Shown: positions 1-8,265 of the stretch, in pieces
Layout of the letters: each line of letters opens with the position of its first letter
Position numbering within the stretch: the stretch's first letter is position 1
NCBI GenBank assembly: GCA_002413455.1
Contig: DHXA01000182.1
Span: 46,336 to 86,982 of the forward strand
Direction: 5' to 3'
Length of the DNA stretch: 40,647 nt
Source of the DNA: Rhodanobacter sp. UBA5168
GTDB lineage: Bacteria; Pseudomonadota; Gammaproteobacteria; Xanthomonadales; Rhodanobacteraceae
The notes under the pieces: model-generated
What the model was told of the DNA's origin: nothing
Databases searched by the model: none
What the model saw: the letters and a program-made list of their open reading frames with translations, nothing else
Translations under genes and position numbers: made by a program

Positions 1-1535
1 CCGGGCATGCCGGTACGTGGCGCGCCGAGCGGATGGCTGCGGCGTCCCGGGTCGTGCGCTTGCTGCGCCACCATCGGCGGTGCGTGCCGCGCCACTACTT
101 CGCGATTGAAGCCGCCGGCCGGCAGATCGCGTACGTGCGGGTTGCGCGATGGGGGCGCGCTGCCTGCAAGCGGGCGCAGCCTGTTGGCATCGCGCGAGAC
201 CAGCGGTGCAGCGGCGAGCCGGCGCGGGTCGACCCGCACCAGGTTGCGCTGCACGTGCCGACCGCCTGCAAATGTGTTGCCCGGTACGGCAGTGAAGCCG
301 CGTGGCGCGTCGCGATTGGCGTAATGGTCGCCGCGCGACGGCGTGCCGTGGCGATAGCGGTTGTAGTGATCGTCGATGTCGGCGCGATGGTCATGTCCGC
401 GACGATCGCGCATGTTCCGGATGTTGACGTCGGTGTAGCAGCGACGGCCGCAGCGGTACCACGGGTTGTAGATTTCGCCCGGGCCAAGCGGGAACCAGCC
501 CACCGGGCCGCCGCCGATGCCGATCGACCAGCCACCGCCGCCGACAAACGCGACCAGCGCCGGCGCGTAGATCGGGCGCACGCCGCGCGGTCCCGGTATC
601 CAGCCCCAGCCGCGGTGGGTGTAGGCCCAGCGGCCGTAGTGGTACGGCGCAAAGCCCCACGGCGAATCGTCCACCCAGGTCCAGCCCCACGGCGCGACAT
701 ACGCCCAGTGACCATTGCGATACGGCGCCCAGTCGGCAGACACCTGGGTGGGGTACCACACTGCGCCGTAGTCGCCGGTGTCCTGCCAGTCGCCGTACTG
801 ATCCAAATCCTGATAGCCGACCACGTCGTCCGACACGTACTGGGCACTGTCCGATTGCACATAGCGATGATCGCGTTCGCTCGACCATGCATCGAACGCA
901 TCGCCGCCGCCGATATCGCTGATCGTCACTGCGGCGAGACTGGAATCGACGAAGCGGTAGCTGCGGCCTGGGTTGATCGTGCGCTGCGCATTGTTTTCGC
1001 CATACACGGTGGCGCCGCCATCGAACGCAGTGACCTGGGTGCTGCCGCCGTTGTCGTCGATGTCCACCCGGAATGCGCCGGGCCGATCGATGATCAGCGC
1101 CACGGTCGGCGTGTCGATTTCGTAACTCTGGCCCGCATCGAGATGGCGCACGGTGACGTTGAGCGTGCCCTGGGTCAGTTCGATCTGGGTCAGCTGGTCA
1201 TTCAGATCGAGCAGGCCGAAGTCGGTTTGGCCATCCATGCGCAAGGTAGCGCCGCCCAGCTCCAGTTCGGCGCGGGCATCGCGGCCGGTGGACAACCGGT
1301 CGCCGCTGGTCAGTGGACGGTTGATGCTGGCGTCGCTCCAGTCCTTTGCGCCGGCCGGCAGGAAACCGAGATCGCCGGAGATATACGACAACCGTGCCAC
1401 CTGGCTCGGTGGGTCGGCGCTGTCATCGGTGGCGGACTGCGCCTGGGCCAGGCTGGCGGCTGCGCATAGCAGCAAGATTGCCAGCGACCGCCAGCCGAAG
1501 CGGTGTGGGGTGGGACGTCCGGCAAGCACACGCAT
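1..1535 (-). CDS. FecR/DUF6600-type Trp-rich envelope protein (C-terminus outside window)
   Basis: About 511 codons are open from an ATG at 1535 to the window edge with no stop, so the C-terminus is missing. Residues 1-33 form a signal peptide (hydrophobic LAILLLCAAASLAQAQ). Residues about 45-200 resemble a FecR-like beta domain (LTSGDRLSTGRDARAELE, then RPGAFRVDI). Residues about 245-330 are rich in Trp, Tyr and Gly in the DUF6600 pattern (YRNGHWAYVAPWGWTWVDD, WGFAPYHYGRW). The tail is rich in Arg and Pro. Proteins of this architecture are exported and their role is not established; an envelope or surface function is inferred from the signal peptide. No partner gene is visible because the next upstream gene is the opposite-strand tRNA. 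The family call is fairly secure and the function is unknown. Confidence 0.8.
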   Translation of the reverse strand, partial: MRVLAGRPTPHRFGWRSLAILLLCAAASLAQAQSATDDSADPPSQVARLSYISGDLGFLPAGAKDWSDASINRPLTSGDRLSTGRDARAELELGGATLRMDGQTDFGLLDLNDQLTQIELTQGTLNVTVRHLDAGQSYEIDTPTVALIIDRPGAFRVDIDDNGGSTQVTAFDGGATVYGENNAQRTINPGRSYRFVDSSLAAVTISDIGGGDAFDAWSSERDHRYVQSDSAQYVSDDVVGYQDLDQYGDWQDTGDYGAVWYPTQVSADWAPYRNGHWAYVAPWGWTWVDDSPWGFAPYHYGRWAYTHRGWGWIPGPRGVRPIYAPALVAFVGGGGWSIGIGGGPVGWFPLGPGEIYNPWYRCGRRCYTDVNIRNMRDRRGHDHRADIDDHYNRYRHGTPSRGDHYANRDAPRGFTAVPGNTFAGGRHVQRNLVRVDPRRLAAAPLVSRDANRLRPLAGSAPPSRNPHVRDLPAGGFNREVVARHAPPMVAQQAHDPGRRSHPLGAPRTGMP

Positions 1536-1624
1536 GTGGTGTTCCCTCGGGCAAGCGCGAGGCCCTCGCGCGATGAGTCCATCCGGTTCGCCAATCGCTG
1601 GAACATGGCGGTGATGACGATTCA

Positions 1625-1630
1625 ATTATG
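1625..1630 (-). promoter_or_regulatory. Possible -10 element for the FecR/DUF6600 gene
   Basis: On the minus strand this reads CATAAT, inside the most AT-rich part of the 262-bp gap between the DUF6600 gene and the tRNA, about 90 bp before the start codon. No good -35 hexamer sits 17 bp upstream, so the call is weak. Confidence 0.25.
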
Positions 1631-1797
1631 CGCACATCAAAAGTTAGACCTGTCTTAGTTTGGCGGACCGTGGCGCTGACGATTCAGCTGGCCGCCATCT
1701 GTGATTCATGCGGCGTTGGGTCGGTGAACGTGCCCGATCCCCGACACGCGCCGGCTTTCCAACGATGCGCATCACGCGCTACCATCCGCCGGTCAAG

Positions 1798-1871
1798 GCG
1801 GGTGTAGCTCAATGGTAGAGCTGTAGCTTCCCAAGCTACTGACGAGGGTTCGATTCCCTTCACCCGCTCCA
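1798..1871 (+). tRNA. tRNA-Gly (anticodon CCC)
   Basis: This is a complete 74-nt cloverleaf with CCA encoded. The acceptor stem pairs GCGGGTG with CACCCGC. The D arm is AGCTCAATGGTAGAGCT. The anticodon stem GTAGC/GCTAC closes the 7-nt loop TTCCCAA, giving anticodon CCC, and the T arm contains GGTTCGATTCC. The sequence closely resembles Escherichia coli glyU. The minus strand across it is open and gives a false peptide that is a well-known annotation artefact. Confidence 0.97.
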
Positions 1872-1908
1872 TTTCCGCCCCATCGATCCGAGCTACTCCG
1901 AAACCCCT

Positions 1909-2376
1909 ATGGCGGATCTGATCACCGCGGGCCTGATTACATTGGGTTGGCGCGAGCGGCTGGCGTTGCCGCAACTGGGGATCGGCCTGCTCAAGGCCAA
2001 ACTCGATACCGGCGCCCGCAGCAGCGCGCTGCATGTCGATACGCTCGAAGAGTTTCACCGCGATGGTGCGATCTGGCTCCGCTTCACCATGCATGTCGGT
2101 CGACGGCAGCCGCAGGAAGTGTGCTGCGAGGCGCCGGCGCTGGATCGACGCACGGTGACCGATACGGGTGGGCGCCGCACCGAGCGCTGGTTCATCCGCA
2201 GCGAAGTGCAACTGGCCGGGCAGCATTTCAGCGTCGACATCAACTTGACCGATCGCCGGCATATGCTGTTTCCGATGCTGCTGGGCCGCAGCGCCCTGAA
2301 CGGACGGTTTGCGGTGGATCCGGCGCGTTCCTATACCCAGTCACGGCCGCTGAACGTGGTCACGGACCCCTCATGA
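1909..2376 (+). CDS. rimB: RimB-like retropepsin-type zinc protease (DUF785 family)
   Basis: A 155-residue protein matching the small family once called ATP-dependent zinc protease (Zn_protease, DUF785). The retropepsin-like catalytic loop is visible as [11 protein letters not shown] at residues 32-42, with the Asp at 33. The partner hairpin MLLGRSAL lies near residues 123-130. It ends 10 bp before rimK, so the two are almost certainly co-transcribed. In pseudomonads the homologous RimB works with RimK and RimA to tune glutamate tailing of ribosomal protein S6; no rimA-type EAL protein is adjacent here. The ATG at 1909 was chosen because the conserved region starts within 15 residues. No strong Shine-Dalgarno is visible. 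Confidence 0.85.
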   Translation: MADLITAGLITLGWRERLALPQLGIGLLKAKLDTGARSSALHVDTLEEFHRDGAIWLRFTMHVGRRQPQEVCCEAPALDRRTVTDTGGRRTERWFIRSEVQLAGQHFSVDINLTDRRHMLFPMLLGRSALNGRFAVDPARSYTQSRPLNVVTDPS

Positions 2377-2386
2377 CGACTACCGC

Positions 2387-3307
2387 ATGAAGATTGCCAT
2401 CCTGTCGCGGAACACCCGCCTCTATTCGACCAAGCGGCTGGTCGAGGCCGCACGCGAGCGTGGTCATGTGGTGCGAGTGCTCGATCCGCTGCGCTGCTAT
2501 GTGCGGATTGCGCCGGGCGCGGTGGCGATCCGCTACAAGGGCAAGGAAGTGCGCGACATCGACGCGGTGATTCCGCGCATCGGCACCACCAGCACGTTCT
2601 ACGGCACCGCCGTGCTGCGCCAGCTGGAAATGATGGGCGTGTACACGCCCAATCCGTCCGATGCGGTGCTGCGCGCACGCGACAAGCTGCGCTGCCTGCA
2701 GATCCTCGCTGCGCAGGGGATCGACATGCCGATCACGGTGTTCGGCGACAACCCCGACGACACCGCCGACGTGCTGGCTCTGCTCGGCGATCCGCCGCAC
2801 GTGATCAAGCTCAACGAGGGCAGCCAGGGCACCGGGGTGGTGCTGGCCGAGAAGCGCAGCGCCTCGCAGAGCGTGATCGAGGCATTCCGCGGTCTGTATG
2901 CCAACTTCCTGGTGCAGGAATTCATCGCCGAGGCCAAGGGCAGCGACCTGCGCTGCTTCGTGGTCGGCAAGAAGGTCGTGGCTGCGATGCAGCGCGATGC
3001 CAGTCCCGGCGAATTCCGCGCCAACCTGCATCGCGGGGGCAGCGCGATGGCGGCAACCTTGAGCGCGGAGGAAAAACGCATCGCCGTGCAGGCGGCCGGC
3101 GCCCTCGGCCTGGGTATCGCCGGCGTGGATCTGCTGCGCTCCAACCGCGGACCGTTGCTGCTTGAAGTGAATGCCTCGCCTGGCCTGGAAGGTATCGAGG
3201 CGGCCACCGGCGTCGATGTGGCCGGAGCCATCATGGATTTGTTGCAGGCTCATGCGAACGACTCGTCCACCGAGCCGCGAGTACGCCGCAAGCCGACAAG
3301 GGCGTGA
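2387..3307 (+). CDS. rimK: Ribosomal protein S6--L-glutamate ligase RimK
   Basis: A 306-residue ATP-grasp ligase that adds glutamates to the C-terminus of ribosomal protein S6. The N-terminal pre-ATP-grasp domain covers about residues 1-95. The ATP-binding glycine loop is [15 protein letters not shown] (141-155). Metal-binding residues of the fold are visible as D248 (AGVDLL), E260 and N262 (LLEVNASPG). Length matches the family, with a short basic tail after residue 290. It follows rimB by 10 bp. In Pseudomonas RimK activity responds to c-di-GMP and links translation to lifestyle. Here a c-di-GMP enzyme lies 30 kb away, and any link to it would be speculation. Confidence 0.93.
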   Translation: MKIAILSRNTRLYSTKRLVEAARERGHVVRVLDPLRCYVRIAPGAVAIRYKGKEVRDIDAVIPRIGTTSTFYGTAVLRQLEMMGVYTPNPSDAVLRARDKLRCLQILAAQGIDMPITVFGDNPDDTADVLALLGDPPHVIKLNEGSQGTGVVLAEKRSASQSVIEAFRGLYANFLVQEFIAEAKGSDLRCFVVGKKVVAAMQRDASPGEFRANLHRGGSAMAATLSAEEKRIAVQAAGALGLGIAGVDLLRSNRGPLLLEVNASPGLEGIEAATGVDVAGAIMDLLQAHANDSSTEPRVRRKPTRA

Positions 3308-3389
3308 GCCCGGTAGGCCGCATCCGCGTTAACCGCCAGGTGAGAATGGGTTAACTCCACCGTAACCACAGAACCCCTATAAAGCATTC

Positions 3390-3503
3390 ACTGTTATTTG
3401 CGTGGACAGCTGGCCGGTTGGGCTCGGTGACGGCAAACGATGGTATCGGGGCAGTAGTTTGGGCCCAGGTGGGCGACGGCGAGTCGTACATCTGGGCCTT
3501 TTT
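3390..3503 (+). ncRNA. Candidate small RNA between rimK and colR
   Basis: A TATAAA box (3378-3383) would start transcription near 3390, and a textbook intrinsic terminator ends at 3503, giving a transcript of about 115 nt with no plausible reading frame. It lies alone between two same-strand operons. The alternative is that the terminator simply ends the rimBK transcript and the TATAAA box is chance, since no good -35 was found 16-18 bp upstream. This is inferred from position and terminator shape only. Confidence 0.35.
3462..3503 (+). terminator. Intrinsic terminator
   Basis: GGCCCAG (3462-3468) pairs with CTGGGCC (3492-3498). An inner CGAC/GTCG stem (3474-3477 with 3483-3486) closes a 5-nt loop, with a symmetric 5+5 internal loop between the stems. 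TTTTT follows directly at 3499-3503. It ends either rimBK or the candidate sRNA. Confidence 0.75.
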
Positions 3504-3620
3504 ATTGCCTGGGCGGCGCCTTCGTTCAGTTTCTGCAGGAATCGTGCGCCTCCCCTCACAACAAGCTTGTTAAGCTTGCATCCTCAGCCGGCCCGTGCGC
3601 CGGCTGCGCAGGAGTGATAC

Positions 3621-4307
3621 ATGCGCGTACTGGTGATCGAAGACAACAGCGATATCGCGACCAACATCGGCGATTATCTGGAAGACCGCGGCAACGTGGT
3701 CGATTTCGCGGGCGACGGCGTGACCGGCCTGCATCTGGCCGTAGTGCACGATTTCGACGTGATCGTGCTGGATCTCACGCTGCCCGGCATGGACGGCCTG
3801 GAAGTGGCGCGCAAGCTGCGCCACGAGGCGCACAAGCAAACACCCATCCTGATGCTGACCGCACGCGATGCGCTGGAGCAGAAGCTGACCGGGTTCGAGT
3901 CCGGTGCCGACGACTACATGACCAAGCCCTTTGCGCTGCAGGAGCTGGCCGCGCGGCTGGAAGTGCTGGCGCGCCGCGGCAAGGGCCCGCAGAGCCGCGT
4001 GCTCAAGGTGGCCGACCTCACCTTCAACCTCGACACGCTCACGGTGAACCGCGAAGGCAAGTCGATCCAGCTGAACCCGATCGGCCTGAAGCTGCTGCAG
4101 GCGCTGATGGAGGCGAGCCCGTCGGTGGTCACCCGGCAGGATCTGGAACAGCGGGTATGGGGCGAAGAGCTGCCCGACAGCGACTCCTTGCGCGTGCATA
4201 TCCACGGCCTGCGCGCTGCCATCGACAAACCGTTCGACAAGCCGCTGATCCACACGCGGCACGGCATTGGCTATCGGATGGTCGAGCCGGATGCAGTCCA
4301 GGCGTAA
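3621..4307 (+). CDS. colR: OmpR-family response regulator, ColR-like
   Basis: A 228-residue response regulator. The receiver domain (1-115) keeps the acidic pocket (E7, D8), the phospho-acceptor D51 (VIVLD), T80 and K102 (TKPF). The C-terminal winged helix (about 125-222) ends in RVHIHGLRAAID and HTRHGIGYRMV, which is typical of OmpR/PhoB proteins. The wording closely resembles the xanthomonad protein annotated ColR, which acts in membrane integrity, metal and polymyxin tolerance. The ATG at 3621 has a clear AGGAG six bases upstream, itself just below a strong hairpin. The sensor kinase gene overlaps its 3' end by 17 bp. The family call is certain; the ColR name is likely but not proven. Confidence 0.85.
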   Translation: MRVLVIEDNSDIATNIGDYLEDRGNVVDFAGDGVTGLHLAVVHDFDVIVLDLTLPGMDGLEVARKLRHEAHKQTPILMLTARDALEQKLTGFESGADDYMTKPFALQELAARLEVLARRGKGPQSRVLKVADLTFNLDTLTVNREGKSIQLNPIGLKLLQALMEASPSVVTRQDLEQRVWGEELPDSDSLRVHIHGLRAAIDKPFDKPLIHTRHGIGYRMVEPDAVQA

Positions 4308-5574
4308 GCTTCGCTTTCGATTGATCGTCTCCTTCACGCTGTTCGGCTTCGGCCTGAGTGCGTTGTTTGCCGTGGCCGCGCTGAACATCCGCGCCAAAGT
4401 CGAAAGCCAGTTGGTCACGGCGTCCTTGCAACAGGACGTGGATCAGGCCGTCGAGAAAGTACACAAAGACCCCAGCAAGCCTGCAGGCTCTGACCTGATC
4501 GAGGCCTGGATGCGGAGCGAACGTACGCTCTACAACATGCCGCTTTCATGGCAGGCGCTCGACAGCGGTGTGCACGATATTTACGAGAGAGGAACCGACG
4601 GCACGATCCATCACTACAAGCTTGCCGTGCGCAAGAAGTACGGGCTGATCGGATTCATCCGCTATGACGTCACCCGCGACGAACTTGGCAAACAGCAATT
4701 GCTGATCAGCGTGATCGGTGCCGTGTTCCTGTTCGGCTTGCTCTCGCTGGTACTGGGCTTGTGGCTGTCGCGCAAGGTGCTCAAGCCGGTCAGCGAGCTG
4801 GCCAACCGGTTGCGCGATTTCCGCAAGGCCGGCAAGGCCGAGCCGCTGGCGCCGCATTTCGCCGACGACGAGGTCGGCGAACTGGCACATGCGCTGGACG
4901 AGTATTCGGCACGGCTGACCGCGATGGTCGAGCGCGATCGCGAATTCAACTCCGATGTCAGTCACGAATTGCGCACGCCGCTGGCGGTGATCGCCAGCAC
5001 CACCGAACTGCTGCAGGGTTCGCCCGATCTCACCGAGAAGCTGAGCGAGCGGCTGAAGCGGATCGAACGCGCTTCGCGCCAAGCCACCGAGTTGATCGAG
5101 GCGCTGCTGTTGCTGTCGCGTGCCGAGCGCCGTGGCCCGACCCGCGGCGAAACCACCGAAGTCGGCAAGGTCGCCGCCGATGTGATCGAGAGCCAGCGCC
5201 CGCAGATGCGCGGCAAATCGTTGACGATCGAGCTGACCGTCAACGAGACGGTCAACGTCAATGCGCCGGCCTCGGTGCTGTCGGTGGCGCTGACCAACCT
5301 GATCGGCAATGCGATCAAGTACACGCTCGAAGGCAGCGTACATGTCGAAGTGGGCGCAGGCGGCATCGAGGTGATCGACACCGGCCCCGGAATCAAGCCG
5401 GAAGATGCCGAGCGCTTGTTCCAGCGCGGCGTACGTGGGGAGGGTGCCGGCGGCAGCGGTGCCGGCCTCGGCCTGGCGATCGTGCGCAGGTTATGCGAGT
5501 TGTACGGCTGGGATGTCTCGATGCGCCCCCGCAGCGACGCCAACGGCGCGATCGCCAGCATTGTGTTCAGCTGA
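4291..5574 (+). CDS. colS: Sensor histidine kinase, ColS-like
   Basis: A 427-residue membrane kinase, partner of the preceding regulator. TM1 spans about residues 11-33 and the periplasmic loop about 34-136. TM2 spans 137-160, followed by a HAMP-like segment. The phospho-accepting H225 lies in DVSHELRTPLAV. The ATP-binding domain shows the N box NLIGNAIKYT (336-345), DTGPGI (363-368) and GAGLGLAIVRR (390-400). The ATG at 4291 puts TM1 at the expected place and overlaps colR by 17 bp; a TTG at 4267 would add eight residues and looks less natural. The periplasmic loop lacks an obvious ExxE metal motif known from Pseudomonas ColS, so the signal may differ. Confidence 0.85.
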   Translation: MQSRRKLRFRLIVSFTLFGFGLSALFAVAALNIRAKVESQLVTASLQQDVDQAVEKVHKDPSKPAGSDLIEAWMRSERTLYNMPLSWQALDSGVHDIYERGTDGTIHHYKLAVRKKYGLIGFIRYDVTRDELGKQQLLISVIGAVFLFGLLSLVLGLWLSRKVLKPVSELANRLRDFRKAGKAEPLAPHFADDEVGELAHALDEYSARLTAMVERDREFNSDVSHELRTPLAVIASTTELLQGSPDLTEKLSERLKRIERASRQATELIEALLLLSRAERRGPTRGETTEVGKVAADVIESQRPQMRGKSLTIELTVNETVNVNAPASVLSVALTNLIGNAIKYTLEGSVHVEVGAGGIEVIDTGPGIKPEDAERLFQRGVRGEGAGGSGAGLGLAIVRRLCELYGWDVSMRPRSDANGAIASIVFS

Positions 5575-5594
5575 GCATCGGCTCGGCTCTTCTT

Positions 5595-5724
5595 GTGGGA
5601 GCGGCTTCAGCCGCGATGCTCTGAATCTCAAACGGACCGATGCAAACGGTTTCCACCGCTTTTGTTTACGGAGCCATCTTGAGCAAGGCGGTCTGAAAAG
5701 CATCGCGGCTGAAGCCGCTCCTAC
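5595..5724. repeat. Inverted pair of REP-type palindromes
   Basis: The left copy (5595-5620) contains GTGGGAGCGGCTTCAGCCGC, and an inverted copy at 5699-5724 ends in CTCCTAC. Each contains the hairpin GCGGCT-TC-AGCCGC. The 26-bp copies match except for one base near their ends (GTGGG against GTAGG). Such REP doublets are widespread in pseudomonads and xanthomonads. This pair sits exactly between two convergent genes (colS and ilvE), where it may act as a bidirectional transcription barrier. Confidence 0.85.
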
Positions 5725-5773
5725 GACCGAAGGAAGTCCCTTGTGGACAGGAAGAGCCGAAGAGCGATGTGTC

Positions 5774-6691
5774 TTACACCTGCTCCAGCCAACCCCACTT
5801 GTCGTTGGTGCGACCGTCGAACAAGCCGAAGAACAGCTCCTGCAGGCGCAGGGTCACGCGACCGGCCTTGCCGGTGCCGACCTGCTTGCCGTCGACCGAA
5901 CGAATCGGGGTGATCTCGGCCGCGGTGCCGCACATCAACAGCTCGTCGGCGAGGTACAGGTATTCACGCGGGATGTCGCGCTCGACCACTTCGATGCCGT
6001 CCTCGCGGGCCAGCGTCTTCAGTGTGTCGCGGGTGATGCCGGCGAGGATCGAGGCGCTGGCCGGCGTGGTGTGCAGCACGCCGTCGAACACCAGGAACAG
6101 GTTTTCGCCGGCGCCCTCGCTGAGCAGGCCGGTCGACGCCAGTGCAATGCCCTCGCCGAAACCGAGTCGGCGCGCCTCGCGCGCGATCAGCTGGCCGGAC
6201 AGGTAATTGCCGCCGGCCTTGGCGCCGGCCGGGATGGTGTTCGGCGCGAAGCGCTGCCAGCTCGATACGCACGCGTCGATGCCGTTCTGCAGTGCCTCCG
6301 GGCCAAGGTACGGACCCATTGGCCACGCCGCCACCGCGATGTCGATCGGTGTTTCGGCGGACAGGCCGAAACCACCCAGGCCGCGGTAGGCGACCGGACG
6401 CAGATACGCGGCACCAAGCCCGTTCTTGTCGATCACCGCACGGCACGCCGCAGCCAGCTCGTCGGCGGAATACGGCAACACCATGTCGTAGATCTTGGCG
6501 GACTGGTACAGCCGGTTCAGGTGGTCGGTGAGGCGGAAAATGGCCGCGCCATCGGGTGTGGCATAGCTGCGGATACCCTCGAACACCGACGAGCCGTAGT
6601 GCAGCGCGTGCGACATCACATGCGTGGTTGCCTCGGCCCATGGCTTGATGCTGCCGTTCTGCCAGATCCACTCGGGATACTGCTGCGCCAT
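5774..6691 (-). CDS. ilvE: Branched-chain amino acid aminotransferase
   Basis: A 305-residue fold-type IV PLP enzyme that transfers amino groups between glutamate and the keto acids of valine, leucine and isoleucine. The PLP lysine is K158 in AGAKAGGNYLSG. Other family marks are HYGSSVFEGIR near residue 31, TGLLSEGAGENLF near 190 and MCGTAAEITPI near 250. The start at 6691 is favoured over upstream codons because GGAG lies about 8 bases before it and the protein begins directly with the conserved core. It converges on colS with the REP pair between them. A gap of 66 bp separates it from the DUF4124 gene, so co-transcription is possible but not shown. Confidence 0.95.
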   Translation of the reverse strand: MAQQYPEWIWQNGSIKPWAEATTHVMSHALHYGSSVFEGIRSYATPDGAAIFRLTDHLNRLYQSAKIYDMVLPYSADELAAACRAVIDKNGLGAAYLRPVAYRGLGGFGLSAETPIDIAVAAWPMGPYLGPEALQNGIDACVSSWQRFAPNTIPAGAKAGGNYLSGQLIAREARRLGFGEGIALASTGLLSEGAGENLFLVFDGVLHTTPASASILAGITRDTLKTLAREDGIEVVERDIPREYLYLADELLMCGTAAEITPIRSVDGKQVGTGKAGRVTLRLQELFFGLFDGRTNDKWGWLEQV

Positions 6692-6757
6692 GTCACTTCT
6701 CCAATGGGGACCGCCCATGATAGCTGCTCGGCATCCGTCCAGCGTCATCGACCCGCG

Positions 6758-7351
6758 TCAATCGGCGTTGCGCAACCACAGGCAGCCGGCCTGGCGCACG
6801 ATGCCGAAGCGGATTTCGCGTGGATTGCCGCTGCCGTCGTTATCGGCAGTGTGAAGGATCAGTTGATTGCCGACGGGAGTGGGGACGGCGGGGGCGGCAG
6901 CGAACGGATCGCTGCTGCTGGACATCGCCGGCGCGGACCCGCCATTGTCCGGGGGCGCCGGATCGCCGGGTAGATCGACGTCCAGCAGCGGCTGTTTCAT
7001 CAGGTTGCCGAGCGAGCGGATGTCCGCAATGGCCGCGCCACGGCCGTAGCCTTCCCACAGCATCAGTCCGGCCATCCGGTTCGCGTCGCGGCTGGCGAAC
7101 GCGTCGATTACGCTCTCCCGCAATTGCCCCAGGCTGGCGGCGCACAGGACCGGCGGCGCCGTGATCGGTGGAGTGCGGCGGTCGGGCGTGGCGGCCGGGT
7201 TGACCGGGGTGGCCTGCAACGCGGCGCAGGGCTGGTCGGTGAAGACCGCGCTGCCGTTGGCGCCGATGCAACGGTGAATCTCCGTTTGCGCGCTGGCTGG
7301 TAAGGTCCAGGCGAGCAGGACGAGACACAACAGGGCGGCTGAGCGGAGCAT
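6758..7351 (-). CDS. DUF4124-type secreted small protein
   Basis: A 197-residue protein with a signal peptide (residues 1-21, ending PASA-Q). A short DUF4124-like segment follows (EIHRCIGANGSAVFTDQPC, with a Cys pair at about 28 and 42). After a Pro/Ala/Thr-rich linker, residues about 75-195 form a second region without a recognised name. The start at 7351 places the signal peptide at the N-terminus. It lies 25 bp downstream of metF on the same strand, so it may be read through from metF. DUF4124 proteins are periplasmic and their role is not known. Confidence 0.75.
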   Translation of the reverse strand: MLRSAALLCLVLLAWTLPASAQTEIHRCIGANGSAVFTDQPCAALQATPVNPAATPDRRTPPITAPPVLCAASLGQLRESVIDAFASRDANRMAGLMLWEGYGRGAAIADIRSLGNLMKQPLLDVDLPGDPAPPDNGGSAPAMSSSSDPFAAAPAVPTPVGNQLILHTADNDGSGNPREIRFGIVRQAGCLWLRNAD

Positions 7352-7376
7352 CGCCGCAGCATACCCGGCCGATGCA

Positions 7377-8201
7377 TCAGAAAAGTTGCTGCAACACCAA
7401 CTGCGTCGCGCGGGCCCGGTTGAGCGTATAGAAATGCAGGCCGGGCGCGCCGCCATCCAGCAGGCGCCGACACAGCTGAGCCACCACTTCGGCGCCGAGC
7501 GCGCGGACGGATTCCGCATCGTCGCCATGCGCCTGCATGCGCTTGGCGATCCAGCGCGGGATCTCCGCGCCGCACATGTCCGAGAAGCGTTTCAGCTGGC
7601 TGTAATTGGAGATCGGCATGATGCCCGGCACGATCGGCACGTTCACACCCAGCTTGCGCACGTCGTCGACAAAGCGGAAGTAGGCGTCGGGGTTGAAGAA
7701 ATACTGGGTGATCGCGCCGTTCGCACCGGCATCGACCTTCGCCTTGAAATGTTGCAGGTCGCGCAACGCGTCGTCGGCCTGCGGATGGGTTTCCGGGTAT
7801 GCCGCCACTTCGATGTGGAAGTGGTCGCCGCAATGCTCGCGGATGAAACGCACCAGTTCGGCGGCGTAGCGGAAGTCGCCGGCCGTGGCCATGCCCGAAG
7901 GCATGTCGCCGCGCAGCGCCACGATGCGCCGGTAACCGGCTGCACGATAGCCGTCCAGCAATGCGGCCAGTTCGGCGCGGGTGCCGCCCACGCAGGACAA
8001 ATGCGGCGCCACGTGGAGGCCGTGCTGCGTGTGCAGCCGCGCCACGGTGTCGCCGGTGTAGCTGAGCGTGGAGCCGCCCGCACCGAACGTCACCGAGACG
8101 TAGTCCGGCTGGTGCGCCTTCAGCACCTGTGCGGCACGATCCAGCTGCGCGCGCTGCTCGTCGGTCTTGGGCGGGAAGAATTCGAAGCTGATGGCCGGCA
8201 T
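7377..8201 (-). CDS. metF: 5,10-methylenetetrahydrofolate reductase
   Basis: A 274-residue FAD enzyme that reduces methylene-THF to methyl-THF for methionine synthesis. It is a TIM barrel starting with ISFEFFPPKT (the catalytic Glu of the family is in FEFFPP). Further marks are SVTFGAGGS near 47, HLSCVGGTR near 75, ALRGDMPSG near 103 and ITQYFFNPDAY near 170. Length fits the family. The start at 8201 (MPAISFEF) is the only one that aligns with homologues. An inverted repeat 30-65 bp upstream may be its operator. The GH92 gene starts in the opposite direction 487 bp away. Confidence 0.95.
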   Translation of the reverse strand: MPAISFEFFPPKTDEQRAQLDRAAQVLKAHQPDYVSVTFGAGGSTLSYTGDTVARLHTQHGLHVAPHLSCVGGTRAELAALLDGYRAAGYRRIVALRGDMPSGMATAGDFRYAAELVRFIREHCGDHFHIEVAAYPETHPQADDALRDLQHFKAKVDAGANGAITQYFFNPDAYFRFVDDVRKLGVNVPIVPGIMPISNYSQLKRFSDMCGAEIPRWIAKRMQAHGDDAESVRALGAEVVAQLCRRLLDGGAPGLHFYTLNRARATQLVLQQLF

Positions 8202-8233
8202 CGCGTGGTTCCAGGTGGACGATGCCGGCAAGT

Positions 8234-8265
8234 ATATATCTCCATTTCGCGATGAAGCGATATAT
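8234..8265 (-). promoter_or_regulatory. Inverted repeat upstream of metF, possible operator
   Basis: ATATATC (8234-8240) and GATATAT (8259-8265) form a perfect 7-bp inverted repeat with an 18-bp spacer, 33-64 bp before the metF start. A second symmetric pair, TCCAT/ATGGA (8241-8245 and 8264-8268), overlaps it. Methionine-cycle genes in proteobacteria are often controlled by MetR, MetJ or SahR-type repressors. Which one applies here cannot be told from sequence. Confidence 0.45.

Larger units (their letters stand above)
3308..3620 (+). other. Gene-free stretch rimK-colR: candidate sRNA, palindrome, leader hairpin
   Basis: This 313-bp gap holds a TATAAA box, an intrinsic terminator and two further symmetric elements. 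AACAAGCTTGTT at 3560-3571 is a perfect 12-bp palindrome, a plausible operator for the downstream two-component operon. CAGCCGGC (3585-3592) pairs with GCCGGCTG (3599-3606), forming a strong hairpin that ends 3 nt before the Shine-Dalgarno of colR. No coding region is convincing. Confidence 0.6.

Noticed and set aside
1684..2262. Minus-strand frame across the tRNA-Gly and rimB containing VKGIEPSSVAWEATALPLSY
   Set aside because: This peptide is the well-known antisense translation of a tRNA gene.
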